Source of the DNA: Thiomonas sp. FB-6
Lineage (GTDB): Bacteria > Pseudomonadota > Gammaproteobacteria > Burkholderiales > Burkholderiaceae_C
DNA: 64,000 bases
Direction of reading: 5' to 3'
Assembly (NCBI RefSeq): GCF_000377645.1
Contig: NZ_KB898476.1
Coordinates: 1-64,000 of the forward strand
Below, in pieces: positions 43,755 through 51,820 of the stretch (positions are counted from its first letter, which is position 1; each line of letters starts with the position of its first letter). The position numbers were made by a program, and so were the translations under genes. The notes beneath the pieces were generated by a model. That model was given only the letters and a program-made list of their open reading frames with translations. It searched no databases and had not been told where the DNA came from.

Positions 43755-45998
43755 CTAGCTGCGGGGGCGAGCGCCGCGCAGCAAATGTTCCAGCACGTCC
43801 CGCGCCAGCGGGCGGTGGAACCAGTAGCCCTGGGCTTCGTCGCAGCCCAGCTCGCGCAAACGCAGCATCGTGGCCTCGTCCTCGACGCCCTCGGCCACCA
43901 CGCGCAGTCCCAGCGCATGGGCCATCTGGATGACCGCGCTGACGATGGCGCTCGCGTCGTCGTCCTCGGTCAGTCCGAGCACGAAGCTGCGGTCCACCTT
44001 CAGCCGATCCACATCGAGGCGGCGCAGGTAGGCCAGGCTGGAATAGCCGGTCCCGAAATCGTCGATGGCGACGCGCAGGCCAGATTGCTTCAGCCCGGCC
44101 AGCACGGTGCGCATGCGCGCGGCGTCGTCCAGGAACACCGATTCGGTCAGTTCCACCTCGAACTGGCCCGCCTGCAAGCCATGCCGCGCGATGGCCTGCG
44201 CGAGCAGATGGGGAAAATCGCCCCGCCGCATCTGCACCACCGACACGTTCACGCTCAAGGGCAGCGTGCCCAAGCCCTGGTCGCGCCAGCGCGCGGCGTC
44301 GGCGCAGGCGCGTTCCACCACCCAGGCGCCCACGTCGACGATCAGTCCCGTCCGCTCCGCCACGCCAATGAACTGCCCCGGCGGCACCAGGCCGCGATCC
44401 GGGTCGCGCCAGCGCAGCAAGGCCTCGGCTCCGACCACCTCGCCGCTGCGCAGATCCACCTGCGGCTGGTAGTGCAACTCGAACTCCTGGCGCGACAAGG
44501 CACGCCGCAGGCCGCGCGCGATGCGGAAATGCTCGCGCGCGCGCTCGTTCGCGCCCGGCGTCGCGTAACGCACGATGTTCTTGCCGGCGGCCTTGGCCTC
44601 CTGCAGGGCCGCCGCGGCCTGGCCCAGCAGATCGTCGAAGTTCGCGGCGTCCTCGGGAAATTGGGCGATCCCCTGCGACAGGGTCAGTTCGACCGTCCTG
44701 CCGCCCAGGTCGAAGGCCCGGGCCGCCGTCTGCGCCATGCGCTCGCACAGCTCGGCGGCGGCGTCCAGCCCGCCCTCCTGCACGGTCAGGACCAGGAATT
44801 CGTCCGCGTTCCACCGGCACACCTTGTCGGCATCGCCCACGCAGGCCTGCAGTCGCGAAGCCCATTCGTGCAGCACCTGGTCCCCGGCCCCGAGCCCGAA
44901 GCTTTCGTTCACGCTGCGGAAATCGTCGATGTTCAGGCAGACCAGGCCGAACTTCGTGCCGCTTTCGAGCAGGCTCTCGCAACGCGTGCGGAACAGGCGC
45001 CGGTTGGGCAGGCCGGTCAGGGCGTCGTGGCTGGACAGATGCTGGATCGCGTTCTCGGCCGCCCTGGCCTGGCTGAGGTCGTTGTACACCCCGAGGTAGT
45101 TGCTGACGCTTCCATCGGCGCCATGGATGGCCTTGATGGACAGCCACTCGGGGTAGACCTCACCGCTGCGGCGCCGGTTCCAGACCTCGCCGCTCCAGGC
45201 TCCGCTGTCGCGCAGCGCAGCCCACAGCGCCGCGTGGAATTCGGGCCCGTGCATGCCGGAGGCGAACAGGCGCGGAGTCTGCCCCAGCAGTTCCTCGCGC
45301 GCGTAACCCAGGCTGCGGCACATGCTCGGGTTCGCCTCGACGATGCGGGCCTGGGCATCGGTGACCAGCATGCCCTCCTCGGCCGAGTCGAAGGCTCGCC
45401 CGTACCGGCGCAGGCTGTCCTGCCAGCGGGCATGCGACAGCACGATGCCCACCAGGCTGGCGCCGGTTTCCAGCAATTTGCGGTGAAAGTGTCCGGGCGC
45501 GCGCGGCTCGAAACTGGACAGCGCGAAGGTCCCCACCACCTGCCCGGCGTCGTCGTACACCGGCACCGACCAGCAGGCGCAGAGGTTGAAGTCGTAGGCG
45601 ACCTGGCGCAGGTCGGTCCAGCGTGGGTCGCTGAAGGTATTGCTGACGAACTGCGGAGTGCCCCGGTAGATCACGTTGCCGCAGGAGCCTCCGCCGGGGC
45701 CGGGCTGCAGGCCGTTCAGGCGGCACACCGCGGCGTCGGGCACGCTGGGCGAGGCATGCACGTAGAGCTTGCCGTCCTCCGGATTGAGCAGCATGACCGT
45801 GCCCACCGCGTTGGGCAGCAGCATTTCCGCCAGATGGCAGACCTCGCGAACCATGCCCAGCGAGTCCCGGCCCCGCAGCACCGCGCGCAGGATCGACTGC
45901 TGGTACTCCAGAATGGCCTGCTGCTCGCGCGGGTCGAGCAGGATCTCCTCGTCGGCCGGCTCGGCATCCTCGGGTCGCGCCAGGCGCAGGGGCATCAT
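43755..45998 (-). CDS. GAF-PAS-GGDEF-EAL protein, probable c-di-GMP phosphodiesterase
   Basis: This 747-residue cytoplasmic signalling protein has an N-terminal GAF domain (about residues 45-190; LLPNAVGTVMLLNPEDGKLYVHASPSVPD, GSCGNVIYRGTPQFVSNTFSDPRW), a PAS domain (about 205-320; DSAEEGMLVTDAQARIVEANPSMCRSLGY), a GGDEF domain (SSHDALTGLPNRRLF) whose active site is degenerate (WNADEFLVL in place of GGDEF), and an intact EAL domain (GAEALLRWRDP, VELTESVFLDD, IDDFGTGYSSLAYLRRLDVDRLKVDRSFV, VVAEGVEDE). It should therefore hydrolyse c-di-GMP, with the pseudo-cyclase domain perhaps binding GTP. A divergent AT-rich region of about 260 bp lies upstream. Confidence 0.92.
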   Translation of the reverse strand: MMPLRLARPEDAEPADEEILLDPREQQAILEYQQSILRAVLRGRDSLGMVREVCHLAEMLLPNAVGTVMLLNPEDGKLYVHASPSVPDAAVCRLNGLQPGPGGGSCGNVIYRGTPQFVSNTFSDPRWTDLRQVAYDFNLCACWSVPVYDDAGQVVGTFALSSFEPRAPGHFHRKLLETGASLVGIVLSHARWQDSLRRYGRAFDSAEEGMLVTDAQARIVEANPSMCRSLGYAREELLGQTPRLFASGMHGPEFHAALWAALRDSGAWSGEVWNRRRSGEVYPEWLSIKAIHGADGSVSNYLGVYNDLSQARAAENAIQHLSSHDALTGLPNRRLFRTRCESLLESGTKFGLVCLNIDDFRSVNESFGLGAGDQVLHEWASRLQACVGDADKVCRWNADEFLVLTVQEGGLDAAAELCERMAQTAARAFDLGGRTVELTLSQGIAQFPEDAANFDDLLGQAAAALQEAKAAGKNIVRYATPGANERAREHFRIARGLRRALSRQEFELHYQPQVDLRSGEVVGAEALLRWRDPDRGLVPPGQFIGVAERTGLIVDVGAWVVERACADAARWRDQGLGTLPLSVNVSVVQMRRGDFPHLLAQAIARHGLQAGQFEVELTESVFLDDAARMRTVLAGLKQSGLRVAIDDFGTGYSSLAYLRRLDVDRLKVDRSFVLGLTEDDDASAIVSAVIQMAHALGLRVVAEGVEDEATMLRLRELGCDEAQGYWFHRPLARDVLEHLLRGARPRS

Positions 45999-46025
45999 GA
46001 ACAGTCACCGGGAAATGCGAACAAT

Positions 46026-46054
46026 TTGCACGTATTCGCAAAATTCGATACAAA
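46026..46054 (+). promoter_or_regulatory. possible sigma-70 promoter TTGCAC-N17-TACAAA
   Basis: This lies in the AT-rich divergent region between the EAL protein gene and the small gene at 46257. The match to consensus is moderate in both boxes, and the position is about 200 bp before the next gene on this strand. Confidence 0.3.
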
Positions 46055-46182
46055 ATGAAAAATGTATTCGAGCAATCATCGCCAAACGACCGATTGTTTG
46101 TCAAGTCACTCGTAACTCCGCGCTTTTCTCGGTGCACGAATGGCACGATCCGCGCCGAGCCTGTCGAGCAAAGCTCCGATTT

Positions 46183-46226
46183 CCGTGAAATAGTTGCGCG
46201 CCCGCCGAGCGGCCCGCCCCTAGCAT
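46183..46226 (+). promoter_or_regulatory. CCGTGAAATAGTTG-N22-CCTAGCAT element ahead of small gene A
   Basis: CCGTGAAATAGTTG (46183-46196) is followed after exactly 22 bases by CCTAGCAT (46219-46226), 30 bp before the ATG. The same block with the same spacing precedes the paralogous gene at 47.7 kb, while the 22-base spacers are unrelated. It looks like a two-part promoter or an activator site plus -10 region, but fits no sigma-factor consensus I know. Confidence 0.65.
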
Positions 46227-46256
46227 TCGGTCACGAAGCTGGATACGGAGCTGTTC

Positions 46257-46637
46257 ATGAGACTCATCGATTGGGAAGGCGCGGAGGATGGCGCCGCGCA
46301 GGCGATGTCGGTACTGGGTGTGCCGGCGCCGTCCGGCGCGGGCATCGAGTTCAGCGCCCGCGGAACCGCCCATCCCGTCTATTGCTCCGTCTACCTGGGT
46401 CACGAGGACAAGCAGGCCATCGACGCCAAGGTGCGCCTGCTCGACGGCGCGGGCCCGACCATCACCACCACCGAGCCCACGCTGCGCGACGGCGACGTGG
46501 TCTACGTGGTCACGCGCGGCCAGCGCAGGCCGCATCGCATCCTGAACCTGCGCCGCGGAGGCCGTGCGCGCGACAGCGGCGACCTGCGCATCGGCGAGCT
46601 CGAGGAACTCGAGCCACGCGAGGTATTCGCGTCCTGA
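46257..46637 (+). CDS. orphan small protein A, paralogue of the protein at 47737
   Basis: I do not recognise a family. The 126-residue cytoplasmic protein has no signal peptide. The C-terminal half, TEPTLRDGDVVYVVTRGQRRPHRILNLRRG followed by ARDSGDLRIGELEEL, aligns with the protein at 47737 (EPRLRDGDVIHVDGAGGRKAHRISGMRHG ... SRDPQDLRIAQLSAI), so the two genes are paralogues. The part before it (VYCSVYLGHEDKQAIDAKVRLLDG) is weakly similar too (AAYLGASDREALRARVKPSM). ATG 46257 is preceded by GGAG. Both genes share the upstream CCGTGAAATAGTTG element, which suggests a common regulator. Confidence 0.7.
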   Translation: MRLIDWEGAEDGAAQAMSVLGVPAPSGAGIEFSARGTAHPVYCSVYLGHEDKQAIDAKVRLLDGAGPTITTTEPTLRDGDVVYVVTRGQRRPHRILNLRRGGRARDSGDLRIGELEELEPREVFAS

Positions 46638-46668
46638 GCGCCCCCAGGGGCGGGGCCGGCCCGCGGCC

Positions 46669-47520
46669 TCAGCGCCGCGCCTGGGCGGCCAGGGCCAGCG
46701 CCTCGGCCAGCAGGGCCCCTTCGCTGTCTTCGAGTTGCGCGAGGATGCTCATGTGGTTCGCCTGCGCGATCTCCAGCAGGCGCACGGGTTCCCCGGCGCC
46801 GCGCAAGGCGTCGAAATATTCCCGGCTTTGACGCCGCAGTTCCGCCAGTTCGGCGCCGCCCGCGGCCAGCACCGTCGCCACGCCCTTTCCCACCCGCGAC
46901 TGCGGGCTGCATGCTCCGACCTGCGCCGCGTCCAGGCCCAGCGCGTCGTTGAGCGCGCCGCGCCGGATCGGCTCCAGGTCGAACAGACCGCTGATGGCCA
47001 GCACCCCGGCCACCGCGGCGTGCGCGCGGTGCATCGCCGCCAGGTGTCCACCCGCGGAGTGTCCGCTCAGCACGATGCGCGGGCCGCGCCCCCCGCCGGC
47101 GCCCAGCACCGGGTGCTTCCACAGCGCATCCAGCAGCATGCCCATCTCCGCGACCATGTCCGGCACCCGCGCCTGCGGGGCCAGCGTGTACTCGGCCATG
47201 ACCACGTGCAGCCCGGCGGCCAGCGCACCCGCGCCCACGCAACAGAAATCACGCTTGTCGCGGGCCTGCCAGTAGCCGCCGTGGATGAACACCAGCACCG
47301 GCGCCACCGCCGCATCCGCGCCGCGGGCCGGGTACCAGTCGTAGACCTGGCGGGCGCCGGGACCGTAGGCCGTGTCGGGCACGCAGTCATGCGCGGCGTG
47401 AAAGGCCAGGCTGCGCCCGCGCAGGGCCGCCACCACCGCGCCGGCATCGGCGATGACCGCCAGGTTGTCGTAGGCGGCGGTGAACTGTTCGCGGGTCTGG
47501 AGTTCGGCGGGAATCGGCAT
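46669..47520 (-). CDS. alpha/beta hydrolase, kynurenine-formamidase-like (BD-FAE)
   Basis: This 283-residue serine hydrolase has an oxyanion motif HGGYWQARDKRDF (about residue 80), a nucleophile elbow SGHSAGGHLAAM (about 145) and a late His in QANHMSILAQLED. The HGGYW-x(n)-GHSAGG combination is that of bacterial BD-FAE esterases and arylformamidases. It lies between the two paralogous small genes, on the opposite strand, and is convergent with the first. The substrate is not clear, and no other kynurenine pathway gene is in the window. ATG 47520 gives a typical MPIPAELQTREQFTAAYDN opening. Confidence 0.83.
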   Translation of the reverse strand: MPIPAELQTREQFTAAYDNLAVIADAGAVVAALRGRSLAFHAAHDCVPDTAYGPGARQVYDWYPARGADAAVAPVLVFIHGGYWQARDKRDFCCVGAGALAAGLHVVMAEYTLAPQARVPDMVAEMGMLLDALWKHPVLGAGGGRGPRIVLSGHSAGGHLAAMHRAHAAVAGVLAISGLFDLEPIRRGALNDALGLDAAQVGACSPQSRVGKGVATVLAAGGAELAELRRQSREYFDALRGAGEPVRLLEIAQANHMSILAQLEDSEGALLAEALALAAQARR

Positions 47521-47611
47521 GGCGGCCTTCGGGCTTTCGGGTTGGGGCGGTCCTGATCCGGGTGCGCAGCTTAGGGCATGCCAAGGCCCGCCGACTCGAA
47601 ACCCCGAGCGA

Positions 47612-47697
47612 CCGTGAAATAGTTGCATGTTCCACGGCGCCGAGGCGGCTTCACCGTGAAATAGTTGGTCGCACCCCGGATCGGGCCTTCCTAGGAT
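47612..47697 (+). promoter_or_regulatory. double CCGTGAAATAGTTG element and CCTAGGAT ahead of small gene B
   Basis: Two identical 14-bp copies lie at 47612-47625 and 47654-47667, 42 bp apart (four helical turns). The second copy is followed after exactly 22 bases by CCTAGGAT (47690-47697), as in front of gene A; the first copy has no CCTAG partner. This favours the 14-mer being a protein-binding site rather than only a -35 box. Confidence 0.68.
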
Positions 47698-47736
47698 GGA
47701 CTCATGGATCCACGACGCGGGATCCCGGGGGGCATC

Positions 47737-48099
47737 ATGACGCGAAGCGAAGCGCAGGACACGAAGGACGGACGGCCGTGGAACCTCGGGGCGGGAGCCG
47801 TGTGGACGCCGGAGGCTCCCGAGGCGGATGCCGGCGAGCGCGCCGAGGACCTTCAGCCGCATCTGGCGGCCTACCTGGGCGCCTCCGATCGCGAGGCGCT
47901 GCGCGCGCGGGTCAAGCCGTCCATGACCGGCAGGCTCACGCTGGTCACGGTCGAGCCCCGGCTGCGCGACGGCGACGTGATCCACGTGGACGGCGCGGGC
48001 GGGCGCAAGGCGCACCGCATCTCCGGCATGCGCCACGGGCTGCGCTCGCGCGACCCGCAGGATCTGCGCATCGCGCAACTGAGCGCAATCCCTGATTGA
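47737..48099 (+). CDS. orphan small protein B, paralogue of the protein at 46257
   Basis: I do not recognise a family. The cytoplasmic protein has about 120 residues, with a C-terminal block VEPRLRDGDVIHVDGAGGRKAHRISGMRHGLRSRDPQDLRIAQL that matches gene A. The N-terminal 40 residues (acidic, WNLGAGAVWTPEAPEADAGE) differ. The frame opens at ATG 47704, but that codon is only 6 bases behind the CCTAGGAT box; ATG 47737 has GGGGGGC ahead of it and a leader length like that of gene A, so I chose it. DGDV and HRI suggest a small beta-rich fold, but I make no functional claim. Confidence 0.68.
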   Translation: MTRSEAQDTKDGRPWNLGAGAVWTPEAPEADAGERAEDLQPHLAAYLGASDREALRARVKPSMTGRLTLVTVEPRLRDGDVIHVDGAGGRKAHRISGMRHGLRSRDPQDLRIAQLSAIPD

Positions 48100-48189
48100 G
48101 GGCTCATCCCCCGACGGGAGCCTCTGCAATCCCGCGCGCGACGCGCGACAATGATCCCGGTGCGCATTCCGCGCCACGGAGATCCCCGA

Positions 48190-48846
48190 GTGCCTTCGGC
48201 AACCCGAGCCCTGCAAACCCCTTCCGAGGAAGTCGCCAACAGTCTCACCCACGCCCTGGGCGCGGCGCTGGCCGTGGCTGCCATTCCGTTGCTGGTGCTG
48301 CATGCGCGAGGCGCCGGGGCGGTCACCGGGGCGGCCATTTTCGGCGCCAGCGCGGTGCTGTCCTACCTGGTCTCCACGCTGTACCACGCGTTGCGCGAGG
48401 GGCGCGCCAAGGCGGTGCTGCGCTGGATCGACCACGTGGCGATCTACGTGTTCATCGCCGGCACCTACACCCCCTTCACGCTGACCGTGTTGCGCGGCGC
48501 CTGGGGCTGGTCGCTGTTCGGCCTGGTGTGGGGCCTGGCGCTGCTGGGGCTGCTGTTCAAGACCCTGGGCACCGAGCGCTTTCCCCGGCTGTCCACCTGG
48601 CTCTACCTGGCCATGGGCTGGGTCGCGCTGGTGGCTATCCGCCCCTTGTGGCTGGCCATGCCCGGCAGCGCCATGCTGTGGCTGCTGGCCGGCGGTGCGG
48701 CCTATTCGCTGGGGGTGATCTTTTTCGTGCTCGACCAGCGCCTGCGCTATGCCCACAGCGTGTGGCACCTGTTCGTGCTGGCCGGCAGCGTGTGCCACTT
48801 CTTCGCGCTGCTCGACGTGCTCGACGTGCAAGCGCTGCTGCGCTGA
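48190..48846 (+). CDS. hemolysin III family membrane protein (YqfA/PAQR-like)
   Basis: This 218-residue integral membrane protein should have seven helices. HlyIII/PAQR signatures are the N-terminal EEVANSLTHALGAALA, SAVLSYLVSTLYHAL (His), WIDHVAIYVFIAGTYTPF (Asp-His) and the C-terminal YAHSVWHLFVLAGSVCHFFAL (His-x3-His-like metal site). Despite the name most members are not hemolysins; the conserved His/Asp site resembles zinc-dependent PAQR hydrolases. I chose GTG 48190 because of CGGAG nine bases upstream; ATG 48151 is in frame but lacks a ribosome site. Confidence 0.88.
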   Translation: MPSATRALQTPSEEVANSLTHALGAALAVAAIPLLVLHARGAGAVTGAAIFGASAVLSYLVSTLYHALREGRAKAVLRWIDHVAIYVFIAGTYTPFTLTVLRGAWGWSLFGLVWGLALLGLLFKTLGTERFPRLSTWLYLAMGWVALVAIRPLWLAMPGSAMLWLLAGGAAYSLGVIFFVLDQRLRYAHSVWHLFVLAGSVCHFFALLDVLDVQALLR

Positions 48847-48873
48847 CGCCGCCGGCGAGCCCCGCCCCCTCCG

Positions 48874-50061
48874 ATGCCCCGCGAATCCACGTCTCCGTCT
48901 CCGTCCCCGTCCGCCGCGGCGAGCCCCCTGCCGCCCCGGGCCATGCGCTCGCGCCTGCGGCGCTTTTTCCTGCGCACCTGGCCGATCGTCGCCTTGCTGC
49001 ACCTGTACATCGGCGCCCAGTTGCTGCCGGCCTACGCGCCCGCCTGGCGCATCGTGGGCGCGGCCTGCCTGGCGGCGTCCACGCTGCTGATTCCGGCCGG
49101 CTTCCTGAGCCGCTTCCGCGAGGGCGATTCCTGGGACCTCGTCGCCTGGGCCGGGTTCCTGGACCTGGGGCTGTTCTCGTCGACCCTGGTGTTCACCGTG
49201 CTGCGCGAACTCGCGCTGCTGCTGCCGGATACCGGCCATCTGGCCGCGCCCAGCGCGACCGCGGTACCGGCGGCGGCCCTGCTGGTGTCGCTGATCGGCC
49301 TGATCAATGCGCGGCGCGTGGCCCGCGTGGTGGACGTGCACGTACGTCTTCCCGGGCTGCCCGCCGGCCTCGAGGGATTCACCATCGTGCAGATCAGCGA
49401 CATCCACGTGGGCCCCACGATCAAGGCCGGGCACGTCAAGGCCATCGTCGATCGTGTCAACGCCCTCGCCCCGGACCTCGTCGCCGTCACCGGCGACGTG
49501 GTCGACGGCCAGGTGGAGCGCCTGCGCGAGCACACGGCCCCGCTGGGCCAGTTGCGGGCCCGGCACGGCGCCTGGCTGGTCACCGGCAACCACGAGTACT
49601 ACTCGGGCGCCGCCGCCTGGGTGGCCGAGTTCGAGCGCCTGGGGCTGCGCTGCCTGCTCAATGAACATGCGGTGCTGGTGCACGAGGGCGCCCGCTTCGT
49701 GCTGGCCGGTGTGACCGACCTGCAGGGGCAGGCGTTCGACCCCGCCCATCGCAGCGACCCCTTCAAGGCCCTGCAGGCCAGCCCCGAGGGCCTGCCGCGC
49801 ATCCTGCTCGCGCACCAGCCGCGCTCGTCGGCCGAGGCCGCGCGCGCGGGCTTCGACCTGCAACTCAGCGGACATACCCACGGCGGGCAGTTCTGGCCCT
49901 GGAACCACTTCGTGGGTCTGCAGCAGCCCTTCACCGCCGGGCTGCACCGCGTCGGGGACCTGCAGGTCTACGTCAGCCGGGGTACCGGCTACTGGGGACC
50001 GCCCAAGCGTTTCGGCGCGCCCTCCGAGATCACCCGCATCCGCCTCGCCGCGGCCACCTGA
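48874..50061 (+). CDS. membrane-anchored metallophosphoesterase
   Basis: This 395-residue protein has an N-terminal Ser/Pro stretch, four hydrophobic helices (about residues 35-145) and a C-terminal calcineurin-like phosphoesterase domain. Metal motifs are in order: QISDIHVGP (D-x-H), VTGDVVDG (GD), VTGNHEYYSG (GNHE), LLAHQP and LSGHTHGGQFWPW (GHTHGG). This matches YkuE/YaeI-type membrane phosphoesterases, some of which act on lipid substrates. It begins 28 bp after the HlyIII gene on the same strand. ATG 48943 is a possible shorter start, as the first residues are low-complexity and no ribosome site is clear. Confidence 0.9.
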   Translation: MPRESTSPSPSPSAAASPLPPRAMRSRLRRFFLRTWPIVALLHLYIGAQLLPAYAPAWRIVGAACLAASTLLIPAGFLSRFREGDSWDLVAWAGFLDLGLFSSTLVFTVLRELALLLPDTGHLAAPSATAVPAAALLVSLIGLINARRVARVVDVHVRLPGLPAGLEGFTIVQISDIHVGPTIKAGHVKAIVDRVNALAPDLVAVTGDVVDGQVERLREHTAPLGQLRARHGAWLVTGNHEYYSGAAAWVAEFERLGLRCLLNEHAVLVHEGARFVLAGVTDLQGQAFDPAHRSDPFKALQASPEGLPRILLAHQPRSSAEAARAGFDLQLSGHTHGGQFWPWNHFVGLQQPFTAGLHRVGDLQVYVSRGTGYWGPPKRFGAPSEITRIRLAAAT

Positions 50062-50105
50062 GCCGCCCCCTTTTCCCCAGACCCCGCGCCCGCCCGAAGC
50101 CGCCC

Positions 50106-50399
50106 ATGTACGCCGTCATCCTGCACTACAAGGCCCCGCTGTCCGACATGGACCGTCACGTCGACGCCCACCGCGTCTGGCTGCGCGAGCACTACGCCGC
50201 CGGCCACTTCCTGCTGTCGGGCCCGCAGCGCCCGCGGGTCGGCGGCCTGATCCTCGCCGCGGCCATGCCGCGTGCCGAGCTCGACGCCATCCTGGCCGGG
50301 GATGCCTTCGCCCGGGCCGGGCTCGCCGATTACCAGGTGGTCGAATTCGCCGCCACGATGACCAGCCCCGGACTCGCCGCGCTGGCCGAGAAACCCTAG
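50106..50399 (+). CDS. YciI-like protein
   Basis: This 97-residue alpha/beta ferredoxin-like protein of the YciI/DGPF family opens with MYAVILHYKAPLSDMDRHVDAHRVWLREHYAAG. The conserved His-Asp region (the putative active site of the family) and LLSGPQRPRVGGLILA with later GDAFARAGLADYQVVEF are typical. The function is unknown for most members; some take part in chlorinated-aromatic breakdown as dehalogenase-like hydrolases. It starts 44 bp after the phosphoesterase gene and may be cotranscribed. Confidence 0.88.
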   Translation: MYAVILHYKAPLSDMDRHVDAHRVWLREHYAAGHFLLSGPQRPRVGGLILAAAMPRAELDAILAGDAFARAGLADYQVVEFAATMTSPGLAALAEKP

Positions 50400-50538
50400 G
50401 GTCCTGTCCCGCGCAACAAGGCGCGCCGGCAGGCGCGCCCGCGGCCGCCACCTGCCAGGGACACTGCGCCCCGTCAAGGAAATTTGCCCGCGTTGGTGCT
50501 CGCATGGCCTCACGCCCTTCAGGCGAGGAGATGAGACC

Positions 50539-51819
50539 ATGCGAAATCAATTGCGCGAGAGGGTGGCCGTGACCGGTGTCGGCTGCTCGCGTTTCGGCGA
50601 CCTGCTCGCCACCCCCGAGTTGCGGGGAACCAGCATCCAGGAGCTGACGGCCGGCGCGGTTCGCGAAGCCCTGGACGACGCCGGCCTGTGCGGCCAGGAC
50701 GTGGACGCCGTGTTCGCCGGCAATGCCATGACCCACAGCTCGCAGCTGCCGGGAACCTACAGCCAGTTGTCCAAATGGACCGGCACCCAGTTCAAGGCCG
50801 GCGTGCATTTCGAGGCGCAGTGCTCGACGACCAACGTCGGCGCGGCCATGGCGGCGATGGCCATCGCCTCCGGGGTCTACGACACCGTGCTGGTCTACGG
50901 GCTCGAGACCACGCGGACCAAGGTCAAGCAGTTCAGCCCCTACGAGCGCGAGCCCATTTCCCACCAGCAGACCTGGCTGTGGACCGACATGGCCGTCAAC
51001 CAGGCCTACGGCGTGCCCCAGGGCTACGACATCTTCTCCACGTACAACGGCCTCGTGGCGCTGGGCTATTGCCGCAAGTACGGGATTTCCATCGAAGACT
51101 TCGACCGCGGCATGTTCGAGCTCTGCCGCACGCGGCGCCTGCACGGCTCCATGAACCCGAAGGCCAACATCCAGGAGAAGCTCGAGGACCGCGCGGCGCG
51201 CGAGGGTTTCACCGATCCCTACGACTACTGGCGCTCGGCCGAACACAACCCCTTCGTCGCCTGGCCCTCGCGGCTGCTCAGCCTGGTGACCACGGCCGAC
51301 GGCGCCTCCGCCATGGTGCTGCGGCGCGCCGACCTCGCCAGGGGCGGCCCATCCGAGGCGGTGGAACTCAAGGGCTTCGGCATCAGCTACAGCGACCTGC
51401 CGTGGTACGGCGAGGACCCCACCTACTGGGAGTTCGACAAGCGGGCCACCGATGCGGCCTTCTCGATGGCGGGCATCCGGCCCGCCGACATCGACTACCT
51501 GCATACCCACGACTGCTCCCACATCTCGGGCCTGTGCACCGCGGAGACGATGGGCTACCTGGAAGCGGGCAAGGGCCTCGCCGCGGCACGCGACGGACGC
51601 CTGCGCTTCGACGGCGACCGCCCCATGTCCACGCACGGCGGACGCCACGCCTTCGGGCATGCCTGGGCCGCGAGCGCGGGCTCGGACACCTACGAGGCCG
51701 TGCTGCAGATGCGCGGCCAGGCGGGGGCGCGGCAGATCGCGAAGCCGCCGCGCACTTCCGTGATCCACACCCACGGCTACGCCATGATCGGCACCGTGAT
51801 CGTTCTTGGGAGTCTGTGA
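50539..51819 (+). CDS. thiolase-fold acyltransferase (SCP-x/acetyl-CoA acetyltransferase-like)
   Basis: This 426-residue thiolase has the nucleophilic Cys at residue 95 (FEAQCSTTN), a HDCSH segment (HTHDCSHIS) and the C-terminal STHGGRHAFGHAWAAS with the second catalytic His. The terminal Cys-Gly motif of degradative thiolases is replaced (THGYAMIGTVIVLGSL), as in SCP-x-type enzymes. It is directly followed by a zinc-ribbon/OB-fold DUF35 protein, the common partner of this subgroup, which may help shuttle acyl-CoA. It could act on beta-ketoacyl-CoA from side-chain breakdown, including aromatic acyl-CoA, but the substrate is not shown. Ribosome site AGGCGAGGAG precedes the ATG. Confidence 0.85.
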   Translation: MRNQLRERVAVTGVGCSRFGDLLATPELRGTSIQELTAGAVREALDDAGLCGQDVDAVFAGNAMTHSSQLPGTYSQLSKWTGTQFKAGVHFEAQCSTTNVGAAMAAMAIASGVYDTVLVYGLETTRTKVKQFSPYEREPISHQQTWLWTDMAVNQAYGVPQGYDIFSTYNGLVALGYCRKYGISIEDFDRGMFELCRTRRLHGSMNPKANIQEKLEDRAAREGFTDPYDYWRSAEHNPFVAWPSRLLSLVTTADGASAMVLRRADLARGGPSEAVELKGFGISYSDLPWYGEDPTYWEFDKRATDAAFSMAGIRPADIDYLHTHDCSHISGLCTAETMGYLEAGKGLAAARDGRLRFDGDRPMSTHGGRHAFGHAWAASAGSDTYEAVLQMRGQAGARQIAKPPRTSVIHTHGYAMIGTVIVLGSL

Positions 51820-51820
51820 C

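Noticed and set aside
46669-49947. A single 1092-codon minus-strand frame that includes the esterase
   Set aside because: Only the last 283 codons (46669-47520) encode a protein with motifs. The rest lies opposite the HlyIII and phosphoesterase genes and has shadow composition.
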